Assembly: GCA_036518955.1 (NCBI GenBank)
Contig: DATDMG010000026.1
Span: 1-12,956, forward strand
Length of the DNA stretch: 12,956 nucleotides
Direction: 5' to 3'
Source of the DNA: DATDMG01 sp036518955
GTDB taxonomy: Bacteria; Actinomycetota; Actinomycetes; Actinomycetales; Kineosporiaceae
A program made the translations under genes and the position numbers. Below the pieces are notes generated by a model, which saw only the letters and a program-made list of their open reading frames with translations, did no database searches and had not been told where the DNA came from. Below are positions 1 to 10,112 of the stretch, one piece after another (the first letter of the stretch is position 1; each line of letters starts with the position of its first letter).

Positions 1-187
1 TGACGACGTCGGGAAGGCCGCACGGGCACCGGTGCGCCACCTCGACCACGCCACGGGGCCGGCGGCCGAGTTGTGCCTGGACGGCGCTCAGGTCGGCGGC
101 GTCGACGGGCGGCGAGCCTGCCGCTACCGGCGCGCCGCCGACGCCTGCTCGGTCGTCGGGTCGCCGGCCATCCGGATCGAGTCCCAC
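1..187 (-). CDS. DUF501 family protein, N-terminal part (runs off the left edge)
   Basis: The reverse frame reads ADLSAVQAQLGRRPRGVVEVAHRCPCGLPDVV before the window ends. This closely fits the opening of actinobacterial DUF501 proteins: a helix ending in QLGR.PRG, then AHRCPCGLP with its Cys-Pro-Cys pair. The function of the family is unknown. It is usually encoded directly after ftsB and before an exopolyphosphatase (ppx) gene, which agrees with its place here. The only start codon I can find upstream in this frame is GTG at 187. That start gives a 62-base overlap with the ftsB 3' end and a low-complexity stretch of about 30 residues before the conserved part, so the start is uncertain. About 62 residues are visible and the C-terminal part lies outside the window. 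The family call is from recognition of the motif and the neighbourhood. Confidence 0.75.
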   Translation of the reverse strand, partial: MGLDPDGRRPDDRAGVGGAPVAAGSPPVDAADLSAVQAQLGRRPRGVVEVAHRCPCGLPDVV

Positions 188-747
188 ACCTTCGTGTACC
201 ACACCTCGTCCTGGTTCCCGGCCGGACGGGCCGCAGCCACCGAGCGCGGGTCGGCCTGCGACGCCGGCTGCTTGCCGCCGTCCAGGACGACGAGGCCCGT
301 CTCGCCCGGCATCACGACGTGCAGCCGCTCCCGGGCCTGGGCCCGCACGTAGTTCGGGTCGTCCCACCGGGCGCGTTCGGCGGTCAGGGCGTCGACCTCC
401 TTCTGCAGCTTCCGTACCTGCTCCTCGCCCTGGGCGAGCTGCGCCCGCTGGGTCACCCACGGCCGGACGTAGGGGGCCAGCAGCAGGGCGAGCACGAGCA
501 CCACGCCGGACAGCATGGTGACCGGGCGGACGAGCGGAGGCCTGCCCCGGCCCGGCGCGGCCGGCACCGCACCGTGGAGGCCTCCGGGGGGAGTCTGCAC
601 GCCCGGGAGCGGCCGTGACGGAGCCCGTCCGGACGACGGAGGTCGGGTGGCCTGCTGCCGCGGAGGAGTAGGGCGACCGGCGGCGCGCGCCGTCGCACGC
701 GCCTTCGCGGCACCGGGATGCGGGGCGGTCGGACGGCGCGGTGGCAT
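124..747 (-). CDS. ftsB: FtsB/DivIC-type septum formation initiator protein
   Basis: Predicted 207-residue bitopic membrane protein of the divisome. Proteins of this family join FtsL and FtsQ and help to activate septal peptidoglycan synthesis. Residues 1-76 form a basic, Pro/Ala/Arg-rich cytoplasmic tail. One membrane segment follows at about 77-97 (MLSGVVLVLALLLAPYV), then an extracytoplasmic coiled coil at about 98-128 (AQLAQGEEQVRKLQKEVDAL). The family hallmark comes next: WDDPNYVRAQARERLHVVMPGETG at 128-151. A Trp-containing tail (EVWYTKVWDSI) closes the protein. The ATG at 747 was chosen because its MPPRRP opening resembles actinobacterial relatives. The frame stays open upstream to 858, but that reading would overlap the methyltransferase gene. 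It starts 40 bases after that gene and its end overlaps the DUF501 gene, so the three are probably co-transcribed. A GGAG directly abuts the ATG, too close for a normal ribosome site. Confidence 0.88.
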   Translation of the reverse strand: MPPRRPTAPHPGAAKARATARAAGRPTPPRQQATRPPSSGRAPSRPLPGVQTPPGGLHGAVPAAPGRGRPPLVRPVTMLSGVVLVLALLLAPYVRPWVTQRAQLAQGEEQVRKLQKEVDALTAERARWDDPNYVRAQARERLHVVMPGETGLVVLDGGKQPASQADPRSVAAARPAGNQDEVWYTKVWDSIRMAGDPTTEQASAARR

Positions 748-787
748 CTCCAGACCATCGCACGTCGAACCCGACGGACCGCGGCTA

Positions 788-1555
788 TCAGCCCGTGGCG
801 CCCGACGTGTCGCCCTCGCCGGCGCGACCATGACGCCGACTGGCGAGGCCGTTCGCACCGGCCGGCCCGAGCAGCGTGGAGAATTCCAGCGTGCCCCTGA
901 ACAGGGTGGAGCTCACGAATCCTGACGCTGGATCGCGCACCGCGCGAAGGAATCCTCGCACCGAGCGGAAGTTGGCGTTGTCGGCCAGGACCACCGACCC
1001 CGGGTGCAGCCGGTCCCGCGCCAGGTGCAGCACCTCCAGGTACTGGTCCTTGTGACCGTCGAGGAACAGCAGATCGACCGAGGTGGGCAGTGCCTCCGGC
1101 AACGTGGCCAGCGCGTCCCCTTGCCGCAGGTCGACGAGCCCGCCGAGCCCGGCGCGCTCCAGGTTCGCCCGGGCCGCGGCGCACTTGCCCGGCTCGATCT
1201 CCGTCGCCACCACCGAACCCGGCAGCGGAGCGCGCTCACCCTCCCCCAGGTCGTCGTCGGCAAACGTGGCGGCGACGGCGGCCGCCAGATAGATCGTCGA
1301 GATCCCGAAGGAGGTACCGAACTCGACGACCGTGCGGGCACCGGTGGTACGCGCGATCTGGTAAAGGAAACGGCCTTTCGCGGGGCTCACCGGAAGGTAC
1401 AGCTCGCGCAGCAGGTCCGGGTCCCAGCCCCCACCCCGCAGGAGCCGGAACCACGGCGACGGCCCCTTGCCGATCGCCCTTCTCAGATCGCCTCGTGCCT
1501 CGCGGTGCAAGGCGTCGAGCACGCTCCGCACGACGGGATCCTCGTACCGCACCAT
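788..1555 (-). CDS. Class I SAM-dependent O-methyltransferase
   Basis: Predicted 255-residue soluble methyltransferase with a Rossmann core. Motif I is VVEFGTSFG (76-84), the glycine-rich AdoMet loop. TEIEPGK (118-124) gives the acidic residue expected to hold the AdoMet ribose. QGDA (145-148) is motif III-like. FLDGHK (164-169) and ADN (191-193) match the metal-binding Asp and Asp-Asn positions of catechol-type, divalent-cation-dependent O-methyltransferases. The acceptor substrate cannot be read from the sequence; YrrM/CaiE-like annotation would be typical. The start at 1555 is supported by GGGAGG six bases upstream. The frame stays open to 1600, but that would add only MTVTVT-type residues from a tandem repeat. 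The gene sits between eno and ftsB, which are often adjacent in actinobacteria, so it may be a lineage-specific insertion. The C-terminal 25 residues are Gly/Ala/Arg-rich and look disordered. Confidence 0.85.
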   Translation of the reverse strand: MVRYEDPVVRSVLDALHREARGDLRRAIGKGPSPWFRLLRGGGWDPDLLRELYLPVSPAKGRFLYQIARTTGARTVVEFGTSFGISTIYLAAAVAATFADDDLGEGERAPLPGSVVATEIEPGKCAAARANLERAGLGGLVDLRQGDALATLPEALPTSVDLLFLDGHKDQYLEVLHLARDRLHPGSVVLADNANFRSVRGFLRAVRDPASGFVSSTLFRGTLEFSTLLGPAGANGLASRRHGRAGEGDTSGATG

Positions 1556-1561
1556 CGGCCG

Positions 1562-1567
1562 CCTCCC
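1562..1567 (-). promoter_or_regulatory. Shine-Dalgarno site of the O-methyltransferase gene
   Basis: The minus strand reads GGGAGG with a six-base spacer to the ATG at 1555. This is a near-ideal ribosome site. It decides the start against the in-frame GTG codons at 1588, 1594 and 1600, which lie inside the CCGTCA repeat and have no such site. Confidence 0.7.
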
Positions 1568-1581
1568 GGTCCGATCACTGG

Positions 1582-1616
1582 CCGTCACCGTCACCGTCAC
1601 CCGTCACCGTCGCCGT
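1582..1616. repeat. CCGTCA short tandem repeat
   Basis: On the plus strand the hexamer CCGTCA occurs three times in direct succession. A CCCGTCA copy with one extra base follows, then a diverged CCGTCG copy. It lies just upstream of the methyltransferase ribosome site and is read as GTGACG on the coding strand. The extra base means it does not keep one frame throughout. It is most simply a slippage-prone microsatellite-like tract in the eno-methyltransferase spacer. Confidence 0.6.
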
Positions 1617-1623
1617 GCCCCGG

Positions 1624-1647
1624 CCCCGGCCTGGGGTCGGGCCGGGG
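1624..1647 (-). terminator. Possible factor-independent hairpin after eno
   Basis: A perfect 8-bp inverted repeat, CCCCGGCC and GGCCGGGG, encloses an 8-base loop. It begins about 40 bases past the enolase stop on the transcribed (minus) strand. No T-run follows, which is common for actinobacterial hairpin terminators but also leaves the call weak. It may equally be a by-product of the surrounding G-run repeats. Confidence 0.35.
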
Positions 1648-1681
1648 TCGGGTCAGACCCGGGGTCGGTCGGGTCGGGTCC
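1633..1681 (+). repeat. GGGGTCGG direct-repeat / G-run block (possible G-quadruplex)
   Basis: The plus strand holds three copies of GGGGTCGG (from 1633, 1644 and 1661) and further GGGTC units up to the enolase stop. Four runs of three or more G, separated by two-base loops, fall between 1633 and 1652. That satisfies the usual intramolecular G-quadruplex pattern. The G-rich strand is the template strand for the flanking minus-strand genes. A short palindrome, GGGTC-A-GACCC, lies inside at 1650-1660. Confidence 0.55.
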
Positions 1682-1686
1682 AGAGG

Positions 1687-2967
1687 TCAGCCGCGGAACC
1701 GAGGGAACGCGGACGCGCCCGCGTAGACGGCCGCGTCGTCCAGCTCCTCCTCGATGCGGAGCAGCTGGTTGTACTTCGCGACCCGCTCGGACCGCGCGGG
1801 CGCGCCGGTCTTGATCTGCCCGCTGCCCACCGCGACCGCCAGGTCGGCGATGGTGGTGTCCTCGGTCTCGCCGGACCGGTGGCTCATCATCGTCCGGAAC
1901 CCGGCGCGGTGCGCCATCTCCACGGCGTCCAGCGTCTCGCTCAGCGTGCCGATCTGGTTCACCTTGACCAGCAGGGCGTTGGCGGCGCCCTCCTCGATCC
2001 CGCGGCGCAGCCGTGCGGGGTTGGTCACGAACAGGTCGTCACCCACCAGTTGCACCCGGCTGCCGAGGGCGCTGGTGATCGCCTTCCAGCCGTCCCAGTC
2101 GTCCTCCGCGAGCGGGTCCTCGATGGACACCAGCGGGAACCCGTCCAGCAGGCCGGTGTAGTACTCGATCAGCTCGTCGCTCGACTTCTGCTTGCCCTCG
2201 AAGGAGTACGAGCCGCCGGTGTAGAACTCGGTGCTCGCGACGTCCAGGGCGAGCGCGACATCGCTGCCGAGCGTGAAACCGGCCTTGTCGACGGCCACCG
2301 CGATCAGGTCGAGCGCGTCCCGGTTCGCCGGTAGGGCGGGGGCGAACCCGCCTTCGTCACCGAGGCCGGTGGCCAGGCCCCGGCTCTTCAGTACCGACTT
2401 CAGGCTGTGGTACACCTCGGCCCCCCAACGCAGGGCCTCCTTGAAGGTCGCAGCACCGATGGGAGCGACCATGAACTCCTGGATGTCGACCCCACCGTCG
2501 GCGTGAGCGCCGCCGTTGAGGATGTTCATCATCGGCACCGGCAGGACGTGCGCGTTCGGCCCGCCGAGGTACCGGAAGAGCGGCAGCTCCGCGGACTCGG
2601 CCGCGGCCTTGGCGACGGCGAGCGAGACCCCGAGGATGGCGTTCGCGCCGATCGTCCCCTTGTTGTCGGTGCCGTCCAGGTCGAGCATCGCCTGGTCGAC
2701 CAGGCGCTGGTCGGCGGCGTCGAACCCGAGCAGTTCCGGGCCGAGCTGGTCGAGGACCGCGGTGACGGCCTTCTCCACGCCCTTTCCGCCGTAGCGGGCC
2801 TGGTCCCCGTCGCGGCGCTCCACGGCCTCGAACGCGCCGGTGGACGCGCCTGACGGGACGGCGGCGCGGGCGATGGTGCCGTCGTCCAGCGCGACCTCTA
2901 CCTCGACGGTGGGGTTGCCGCGGGAGTCGAGGATCTCCCGGGCTCCGACGGCCTCGATACTTGCCAC
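1687..2967 (-). CDS. eno: Enolase (phosphopyruvate hydratase)
   Basis: Glycolytic enzyme that interconverts 2-phosphoglycerate and phosphoenolpyruvate in the cytoplasm, with Mg2+. At 426 residues it is full length for bacterial enolases. It opens with the family signature EILDSRGNPTVEVEV (11-25) and has the mobile loop SGASTG (39-44). The proton-shuttling Glu205 lies in GDEGGFAP. The Mg ligands Asp242 (LDVASTEF), Glu283 (SIEDPLAEDDW) and Asp310 (VGDDLFVTN) are present. So are the base Lys335 (KVNQIGT), the signature SHRSGETED (362-370) and Lys386 (IKTGAP). No key residue is missing. The GTG at 2967 is preceded by AGGAG with a six-base spacer. A 104-base spacer from the DUF885 gene suggests that eno has its own promoter, though I could not place one. 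A hairpin and G-run block follows its stop. Confidence 0.98.
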   Translation of the reverse strand: MASIEAVGAREILDSRGNPTVEVEVALDDGTIARAAVPSGASTGAFEAVERRDGDQARYGGKGVEKAVTAVLDQLGPELLGFDAADQRLVDQAMLDLDGTDNKGTIGANAILGVSLAVAKAAAESAELPLFRYLGGPNAHVLPVPMMNILNGGAHADGGVDIQEFMVAPIGAATFKEALRWGAEVYHSLKSVLKSRGLATGLGDEGGFAPALPANRDALDLIAVAVDKAGFTLGSDVALALDVASTEFYTGGSYSFEGKQKSSDELIEYYTGLLDGFPLVSIEDPLAEDDWDGWKAITSALGSRVQLVGDDLFVTNPARLRRGIEEGAANALLVKVNQIGTLSETLDAVEMAHRAGFRTMMSHRSGETEDTTIADLAVAVGSGQIKTGAPARSERVAKYNQLLRIEEELDDAAVYAGASAFPRFRG

Positions 2968-2973
2968 GTCTGT

Positions 2974-2978
2974 CTCCT
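2974..2978 (-). promoter_or_regulatory. Shine-Dalgarno site of eno
   Basis: The minus strand reads AGGAG with a six-base spacer to the GTG start at 2967. The strong site fits a highly expressed glycolytic gene and fixes the non-ATG start. Confidence 0.7.
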
Positions 2979-3004
2979 GCTCATCTGGGGAACGGCTGGT
3001 CAGA

Positions 3005-3028
3005 ACGCGTGGTGGGACGCGTGCTGGA
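3005..3028. repeat. 12-bp tandem direct repeat in the eno leader
   Basis: Two abutting 12-mers, ACGCGTGGTGGG and ACGCGTGCTGGA, match at 10 of 12 positions. They lie about 40-60 bases upstream of the eno start. The spacing is near one helical turn, so a regulator site is possible, but two copies in GC-rich DNA can also be chance. Confidence 0.4.
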
Positions 3029-3071
3029 AGGCGCGCCGTCGCGCCCGCTCACGGCCAGCCTATCCACCCAG

Positions 3072-4757
3072 TCAGACACCGAGCAGGGACCGCAGGTGCC
3101 GCGGCGGTGGCGAGCCGTGCGCCAGGACGGCGTCGTGCAACTGCCGGTCGGAGGCGTCCGGCCAGGCGTCGCGCAGCGCAGCCACCACGGCCGCGACCTG
3201 CAGCACGCCGACGTAGTACGTCGACAGCTGGGCCGAGGTCAGCAGAGCCCGGCGCCACTTGCCGGCCGCTTCGCCCTCCTCCTGGTGCCCCCGCTGCGTC
3301 ATCAGCGCCATCGCCTCGGCCTCGCTCATCCCGTGGGTGTGCACCCGGACGTCGAGGATTGCGTTGATCGTGGACCTCAGCCGCATCTTCAGCTGCTGCA
3401 GGCGCAGGGCGTCGTCAGCCGCCGATCCCCCGGGCCGGCCCAGGCCGTGCCCGGCCATCAGCTCCTCCGCGTACACCGCCCAGCCCTCGACGAACGCACC
3501 GGAGGAGAGCGCGCGCCGCACCCGGGTGCCCGCCCGGTGCCGGGCCGCGTGGGCGAGTTGCAGCATGTGCCCCGGCATCGCCTCGTGCACCGCAAGGTTG
3601 CGCAGCATGTGGCCGTTGTACTCGCGGTAGAACGAGGCGATCCGCTCCGGCGGCCAGCCCTCCGGCGTCGGCGACACCGCGAAGAACGTCGGCTGCGGGC
3701 CGGCGGGACCGTCGGGTTCGAGCGGGCCCGGCGGGTCGCAGCACGCGACCGCGACGCCCCATCGGGCCGGGGGCATCACGATGATTCGGACCGGGTCGTG
3801 GGGGACCGTGACCAGGTCGAGCTCGCGGACCCGGGCGGTGGCGTCGGCGAGCGCACGCTCGCACAGCGGGAGGATCGTCGTGTCGTCGACCGGCGCCTGC
3901 GCCGCGAGCCGATCCAGGACCTCGCGCACCTGACCGGGTCGAGCAGGCGTGCCGGCGATCCGTGAGGCGACCTCCGCGATGCTCTCCTCGATGGCCTGCA
4001 GGTCGCTCTCGGCCCGGGTCAACAGGCTGTCCGGGCCGATCTCGCTGTCCAGGTCGTACCACAGTTTCGCGGCGTAGCGCTCCGGCCCGAGCCGGGGATC
4101 ACCGTCGCTGACCGCGACCTGCGCCTGGAGCCACGCCCTGTGCTCCCGCAGCGCGTCGGCGGCCGCGTCCCGGGCACGCAGCAGCGCCCGGCCCGGGCCG
4201 ACGACCGATGCCGCCAGGGCGTCGACGGCCCCGAGCAGTGTCTCGGTACCCCGAGTCCGGACGATCGCCGTCTCGACGTGCACCCCCGGCATGTCAGCCA
4301 GGACCGAGCGGGCCACCTCCAGCCGGTGCGGGACGGCGGCGAGCCGGGCGGTGAGGGCGGCGATCCGGTGCGGCGGGTCGGCGCCGTCACGGGCGATCAG
4401 CGGGTAGAGCGCCTCACCGGGCAGATGCACCAGCGGGTCCCAGGTGTGGCCGGCGAGCTCCTGCGCGGCCCACTGCTCCCGGGTCACCGCGGTCCGGAGG
4501 ATCTCCAGGTCGACCCGGTCGCCCGGGTCGAGATCGGAGTCGTCAAGGTCGTCCAGGGCGGAGGTGGCCTGGTGCAGCCGGGCGACCCGGCGTGCCACGC
4601 CGTCCGGGGAAAGGTCGGTGAGCCGGTCGTCGAACCGGTGGTCTCCCAGTTCGGTCGCCCACTCCGGGGATTCCTCGAGCAGCGCGTCGAGCACGCGCTC
4701 CGCCGTCCGGCGGAACCTCTCCGAACCGGAGGTCGCGCCCACCGTCACGATCCGCAC
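3072..4757 (-). CDS. DUF885 family HExxxxH metallohydrolase
   Basis: Predicted 561-residue cytoplasmic protein; I see no signal peptide. Its hallmark is HEAMPGHMLQ (391-400), the HE..PGH zinc-binding motif of the DUF885 family. This is followed by FVEGWAVYAEELM (422-434), whose Glu is the likely further metal ligand, as in gluzincin-type peptidases. RVHTHGMS (471-478) and a closing AHGSPPPRHLRSLLG are also typical. Members are usually annotated as putative zinc carboxypeptidases or DUF885 proteins; the substrate is unknown. Three in-frame GTG codons (4757, 4748, 4742) could start it. 4757 is chosen because it lies four bases after the mazG stop, but no clear ribosome site separates the choices. 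The frame stays open far upstream inside mazG without coding meaning. The tight spacing indicates translation linked to mazG. The mazG-DUF885-eno order recurs in actinobacteria. Confidence 0.88.
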   Translation of the reverse strand: MRIVTVGATSGSERFRRTAERVLDALLEESPEWATELGDHRFDDRLTDLSPDGVARRVARLHQATSALDDLDDSDLDPGDRVDLEILRTAVTREQWAAQELAGHTWDPLVHLPGEALYPLIARDGADPPHRIAALTARLAAVPHRLEVARSVLADMPGVHVETAIVRTRGTETLLGAVDALAASVVGPGRALLRARDAAADALREHRAWLQAQVAVSDGDPRLGPERYAAKLWYDLDSEIGPDSLLTRAESDLQAIEESIAEVASRIAGTPARPGQVREVLDRLAAQAPVDDTTILPLCERALADATARVRELDLVTVPHDPVRIIVMPPARWGVAVACCDPPGPLEPDGPAGPQPTFFAVSPTPEGWPPERIASFYREYNGHMLRNLAVHEAMPGHMLQLAHAARHRAGTRVRRALSSGAFVEGWAVYAEELMAGHGLGRPGGSAADDALRLQQLKMRLRSTINAILDVRVHTHGMSEAEAMALMTQRGHQEEGEAAGKWRRALLTSAQLSTYYVGVLQVAAVVAALRDAWPDASDRQLHDAVLAHGSPPPRHLRSLLGV

Positions 4758-4761
4758 CGCG

Positions 4762-5811
4762 TCACGGCCCGGCCTCCGCACCCTGCCCGGGGGACGCACT
4801 CGGTGCCACGCCCCCCGGATCGGCATCGGCGAGCCGGCCGAGCGCGGCCCGCAGGGCGCCCTCCGCGTCCACTCCGTGCTCGGCGGCCAGCGCCACGGCG
4901 TCCAGCAACCGGCGCGCGACAGCGCCCTGGGGGCCGGCACCGGCGACCGCCAGCAGCCACTCGGTGGTGGCGAGCGGCGCGCCGGAGCGCCGCACCCGGC
5001 CGAGCATCTTCTGGGCGCGCGCCAGGGCCGGCAACGTGCGCGGGATCCCGTCGAACAGGCCCTTGCGCCGCTTCTCGGCGGCCTTGATCTGCTCCCAGTT
5101 GGCATGCACCTCCTCGGCACCCGAGACCGCCACGTCGGCGAAGACGTGCGGGTGCCGCCGGACGAGCTTGGCGACGATCCCCGCCGCGACATCGTCGATA
5201 TCGAACGGCGCCTGGTCGTGTTCCGCCGCCAGCCGGGCATGGAACACGACCTGGAGCAGCAGGTCGCCCAACTCCTCGGCGAGATGGTCCCGGTCGCCGG
5301 ACTCCACGGCGTCGACCACCTCGTGGGCCTCTTCGAGGAGGTAGGGCAGCAGCGACTCGTGCGTCTGCTCCGCGTCCCAGGGGCACCCGCCCGGCGAGCG
5401 GAGCCGGTCCATCACCGCCACGAGGTCGAGCAGCCGGGCGCCGGGGACGTCGTGGGAGCCGGTGATCAGCTCCACCTCGGGAGGCATCCGGCCGGTGGCC
5501 AACTGGGCGAGACGCTCGGCGAGAGCATCGGTCAGCCCCGGGTCGCCGTCCGGGGATCCGAGCCAGAGGACCTCACGCTCGGGAGCGGCCGCCTCCACCA
5601 GCCGGCCGGCCCGGGCGGCGACCGGGAGGTCGGCCAGGCTCTGCCAGGCGACACCGGCCCGGTCGAGCACGTCGGGCCACCCCGGAGCCGGCTCGGCCAC
5701 CAGCACCTCGTCGGCCGCGACGACGTGCTGCCAGGCATCCCAGGCCAGCAGCCCGGGCGCTACCCGCGGGCTGACGACGAGCAGGACGATGCGACCGTCG
5801 GGCGCCGACAC
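4762..5811 (-). CDS. mazG: Nucleoside triphosphate pyrophosphohydrolase MazG
   Basis: Predicted 349-residue enzyme that hydrolyses (d)NTPs to NMP and PPi; it is thought to clear damaged or surplus nucleotides. The MazG core begins near residue 124 with LLDLVAVMDRLRSPGGCPWDAEQTHESL. It contains the metal-binding EEAHE (160-164) and EELGD (179-183) acidic motifs, then KLVRRHPHVF (215-224) and a second helical part (NWEQIKAAEKR). The first ~115 residues (IVLLVVSPRVAPGLL..., VLWLGSPDGDPGL...) resemble a shortened tetrapyrrole-methylase-like domain, as also seen in other actinobacterial MazG proteins, and probably lack methylase activity. The tail from about 325 is low complexity. The GTG at 5811 starts two bases after the lipoprotein stop, and DUF885 starts four bases after the mazG stop, which points to one transcript. 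Enzyme family is certain; the exact substrate is not. Confidence 0.93.
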   Translation of the reverse strand: MSAPDGRIVLLVVSPRVAPGLLAWDAWQHVVAADEVLVAEPAPGWPDVLDRAGVAWQSLADLPVAARAGRLVEAAAPEREVLWLGSPDGDPGLTDALAERLAQLATGRMPPEVELITGSHDVPGARLLDLVAVMDRLRSPGGCPWDAEQTHESLLPYLLEEAHEVVDAVESGDRDHLAEELGDLLLQVVFHARLAAEHDQAPFDIDDVAAGIVAKLVRRHPHVFADVAVSGAEEVHANWEQIKAAEKRRKGLFDGIPRTLPALARAQKMLGRVRRSGAPLATTEWLLAVAGAGPQGAVARRLLDAVALAAEHGVDAEGALRAALGRLADADPGGVAPSASPGQGAEAGP

Positions 5812-5813
5812 GG

Positions 5814-6359
5814 CTACTGCGAGGGTGTGGGGCTCGGGGTCGCGGTGGTGGGCAGCCAGTTCGGCTGGTCCGGCAGCAGAGTGCCGCGCTGCGGGTCGAA
5901 GGTGCCGTACCGCGGGCTGACCGTGAGGTGGTCATGGGCCAGCTCCTTGGTCACCTCACTCAGCGCCTCCTGGGTGGCGGTGGGCCCCAGTTGGTCGAGC
6001 TTGCCGAGGGAGCCGTTGGCCTGCAGCACGGTGACGGCCGCATCGGACGGCGTCAGCTTCGGGTCCTTCTGCGTGAAGATCCTGCGCGCCTCGTCGGGCG
6101 ACGTCCCGGCGCCCCGGCGGGTCGCAACCTCCTGGATGTACGGCGCGGCGGCCAGCAGGTACAACACCGCCCGCTGGGATACCGGCTGGTTCTGGCCGTA
6201 CAGCGTCTGGACGTCGGAGGTGGCGGACTGGACATCGGCGACGGAGATCCGCCGGCCACCCACCGTCGCCGCAGCCCCGGCCTCGGGCGTCCCGCAGCCC
6301 GCCAGCACGAGGGCGGCCACGCCGGTCACCACCACGGTACGCAGGACGCTGCGGGTCAC
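5814..6359 (-). CDS. Small lipoprotein with SurA-like N-terminal segment
   Basis: Predicted 181-residue exported lipoprotein. A basic start (MTRSVLR) leads into a hydrophobic stretch and the lipobox LAGC, with the lipidated Cys at residue 22. The mature part opens with AATVGGRRISVADVQSATSDVQ, which resembles the start of SurA/PrsA-type chaperones ('a..VNG..I...dv'). A short helical region follows. No parvulin isomerase domain is visible, so it is a SurA_N-like protein without the enzyme half. The C-terminus is Pro/Ser/Thr-rich (TPSPTPSQ). Its role is unknown; a part in folding or quality control outside the membrane is inference. The GTG at 6359 has AAGGGA upstream with a five-base spacer. 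It follows mfd by 39 bases and lies two bases ahead of mazG. The same mfd-lipoprotein-mazG order is common in actinobacteria. Confidence 0.85.
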   Translation of the reverse strand: MTRSVLRTVVVTGVAALVLAGCGTPEAGAAATVGGRRISVADVQSATSDVQTLYGQNQPVSQRAVLYLLAAAPYIQEVATRRGAGTSPDEARRIFTQKDPKLTPSDAAVTVLQANGSLGKLDQLGPTATQEALSEVTKELAHDHLTVSPRYGTFDPQRGTLLPDQPNWLPTTATPSPTPSQ

Positions 6360-6398
6360 GATGATCCCTTCTCGACACCCGGACGACGCGCGGACACT

Positions 6399-10013
<3,615 letters not shown>

Positions 10014-10019
10014 GTCACG

Positions 10020-10025
10020 AGAGTA
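10020..10025 (-). promoter_or_regulatory. Candidate -10 box of a leaderless mfd promoter
   Basis: The minus strand reads TACTCT, fitting TAnnnT, and then six bases to the mfd ATG. Transcription would therefore begin at or next to the start codon. No Shine-Dalgarno is present and leaderless messages are common in actinobacteria. No good -35 element is seen; the best match (TGTCCA, 20-base spacer) is poor. This is inference from position only. Confidence 0.3.
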
Positions 10026-10093
10026 CGTCGCCCCACCGACAGCCTTGGACAGATCACCCAGGAGGGCCACCGCGAACGCGGGAACGAGCGGCG

Positions 10094-10107
10094 CGGGCTG
10101 CCGCCCG
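10094..10107 (-). terminator. Weak hairpin just after cysN
   Basis: CGGGC and GCCCG enclose a four-base loop, six bases past the cysN stop. A 5-bp stem without a T-run is little more than expected in such GC-rich DNA. Its position between cysN and mfd, where an independent mfd promoter is suspected, is the only extra support. Confidence 0.2.
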
Positions 10108-10112
10108 GCCGG

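Noticed and set aside
1556..1600. Longer methyltransferase beginning MTVTVTASD
   Set aside because: Those residues come from the CCGTCA repeat, while GGGAGG stands at the ideal distance from the ATG at 1555.
3030..3037. Palindrome GGCGCGCC upstream of eno
   Set aside because: An eight-base GC palindrome is expected often in DNA of this composition and nothing else supports a site.
3040..3072. TAGGCT as a -10 box for eno
   Set aside because: The hexamer fits TAnnnT, but the sequence 17 bases before it (TGCTCG) is not a -35 element, so it is no better than chance.
4758..5240. Upstream extension of the DUF885 frame
   Set aside because: The extension lies out of frame within mazG and is Arg/Ser/Pro-rich noise; DUF885 similarity starts after the mazG stop.
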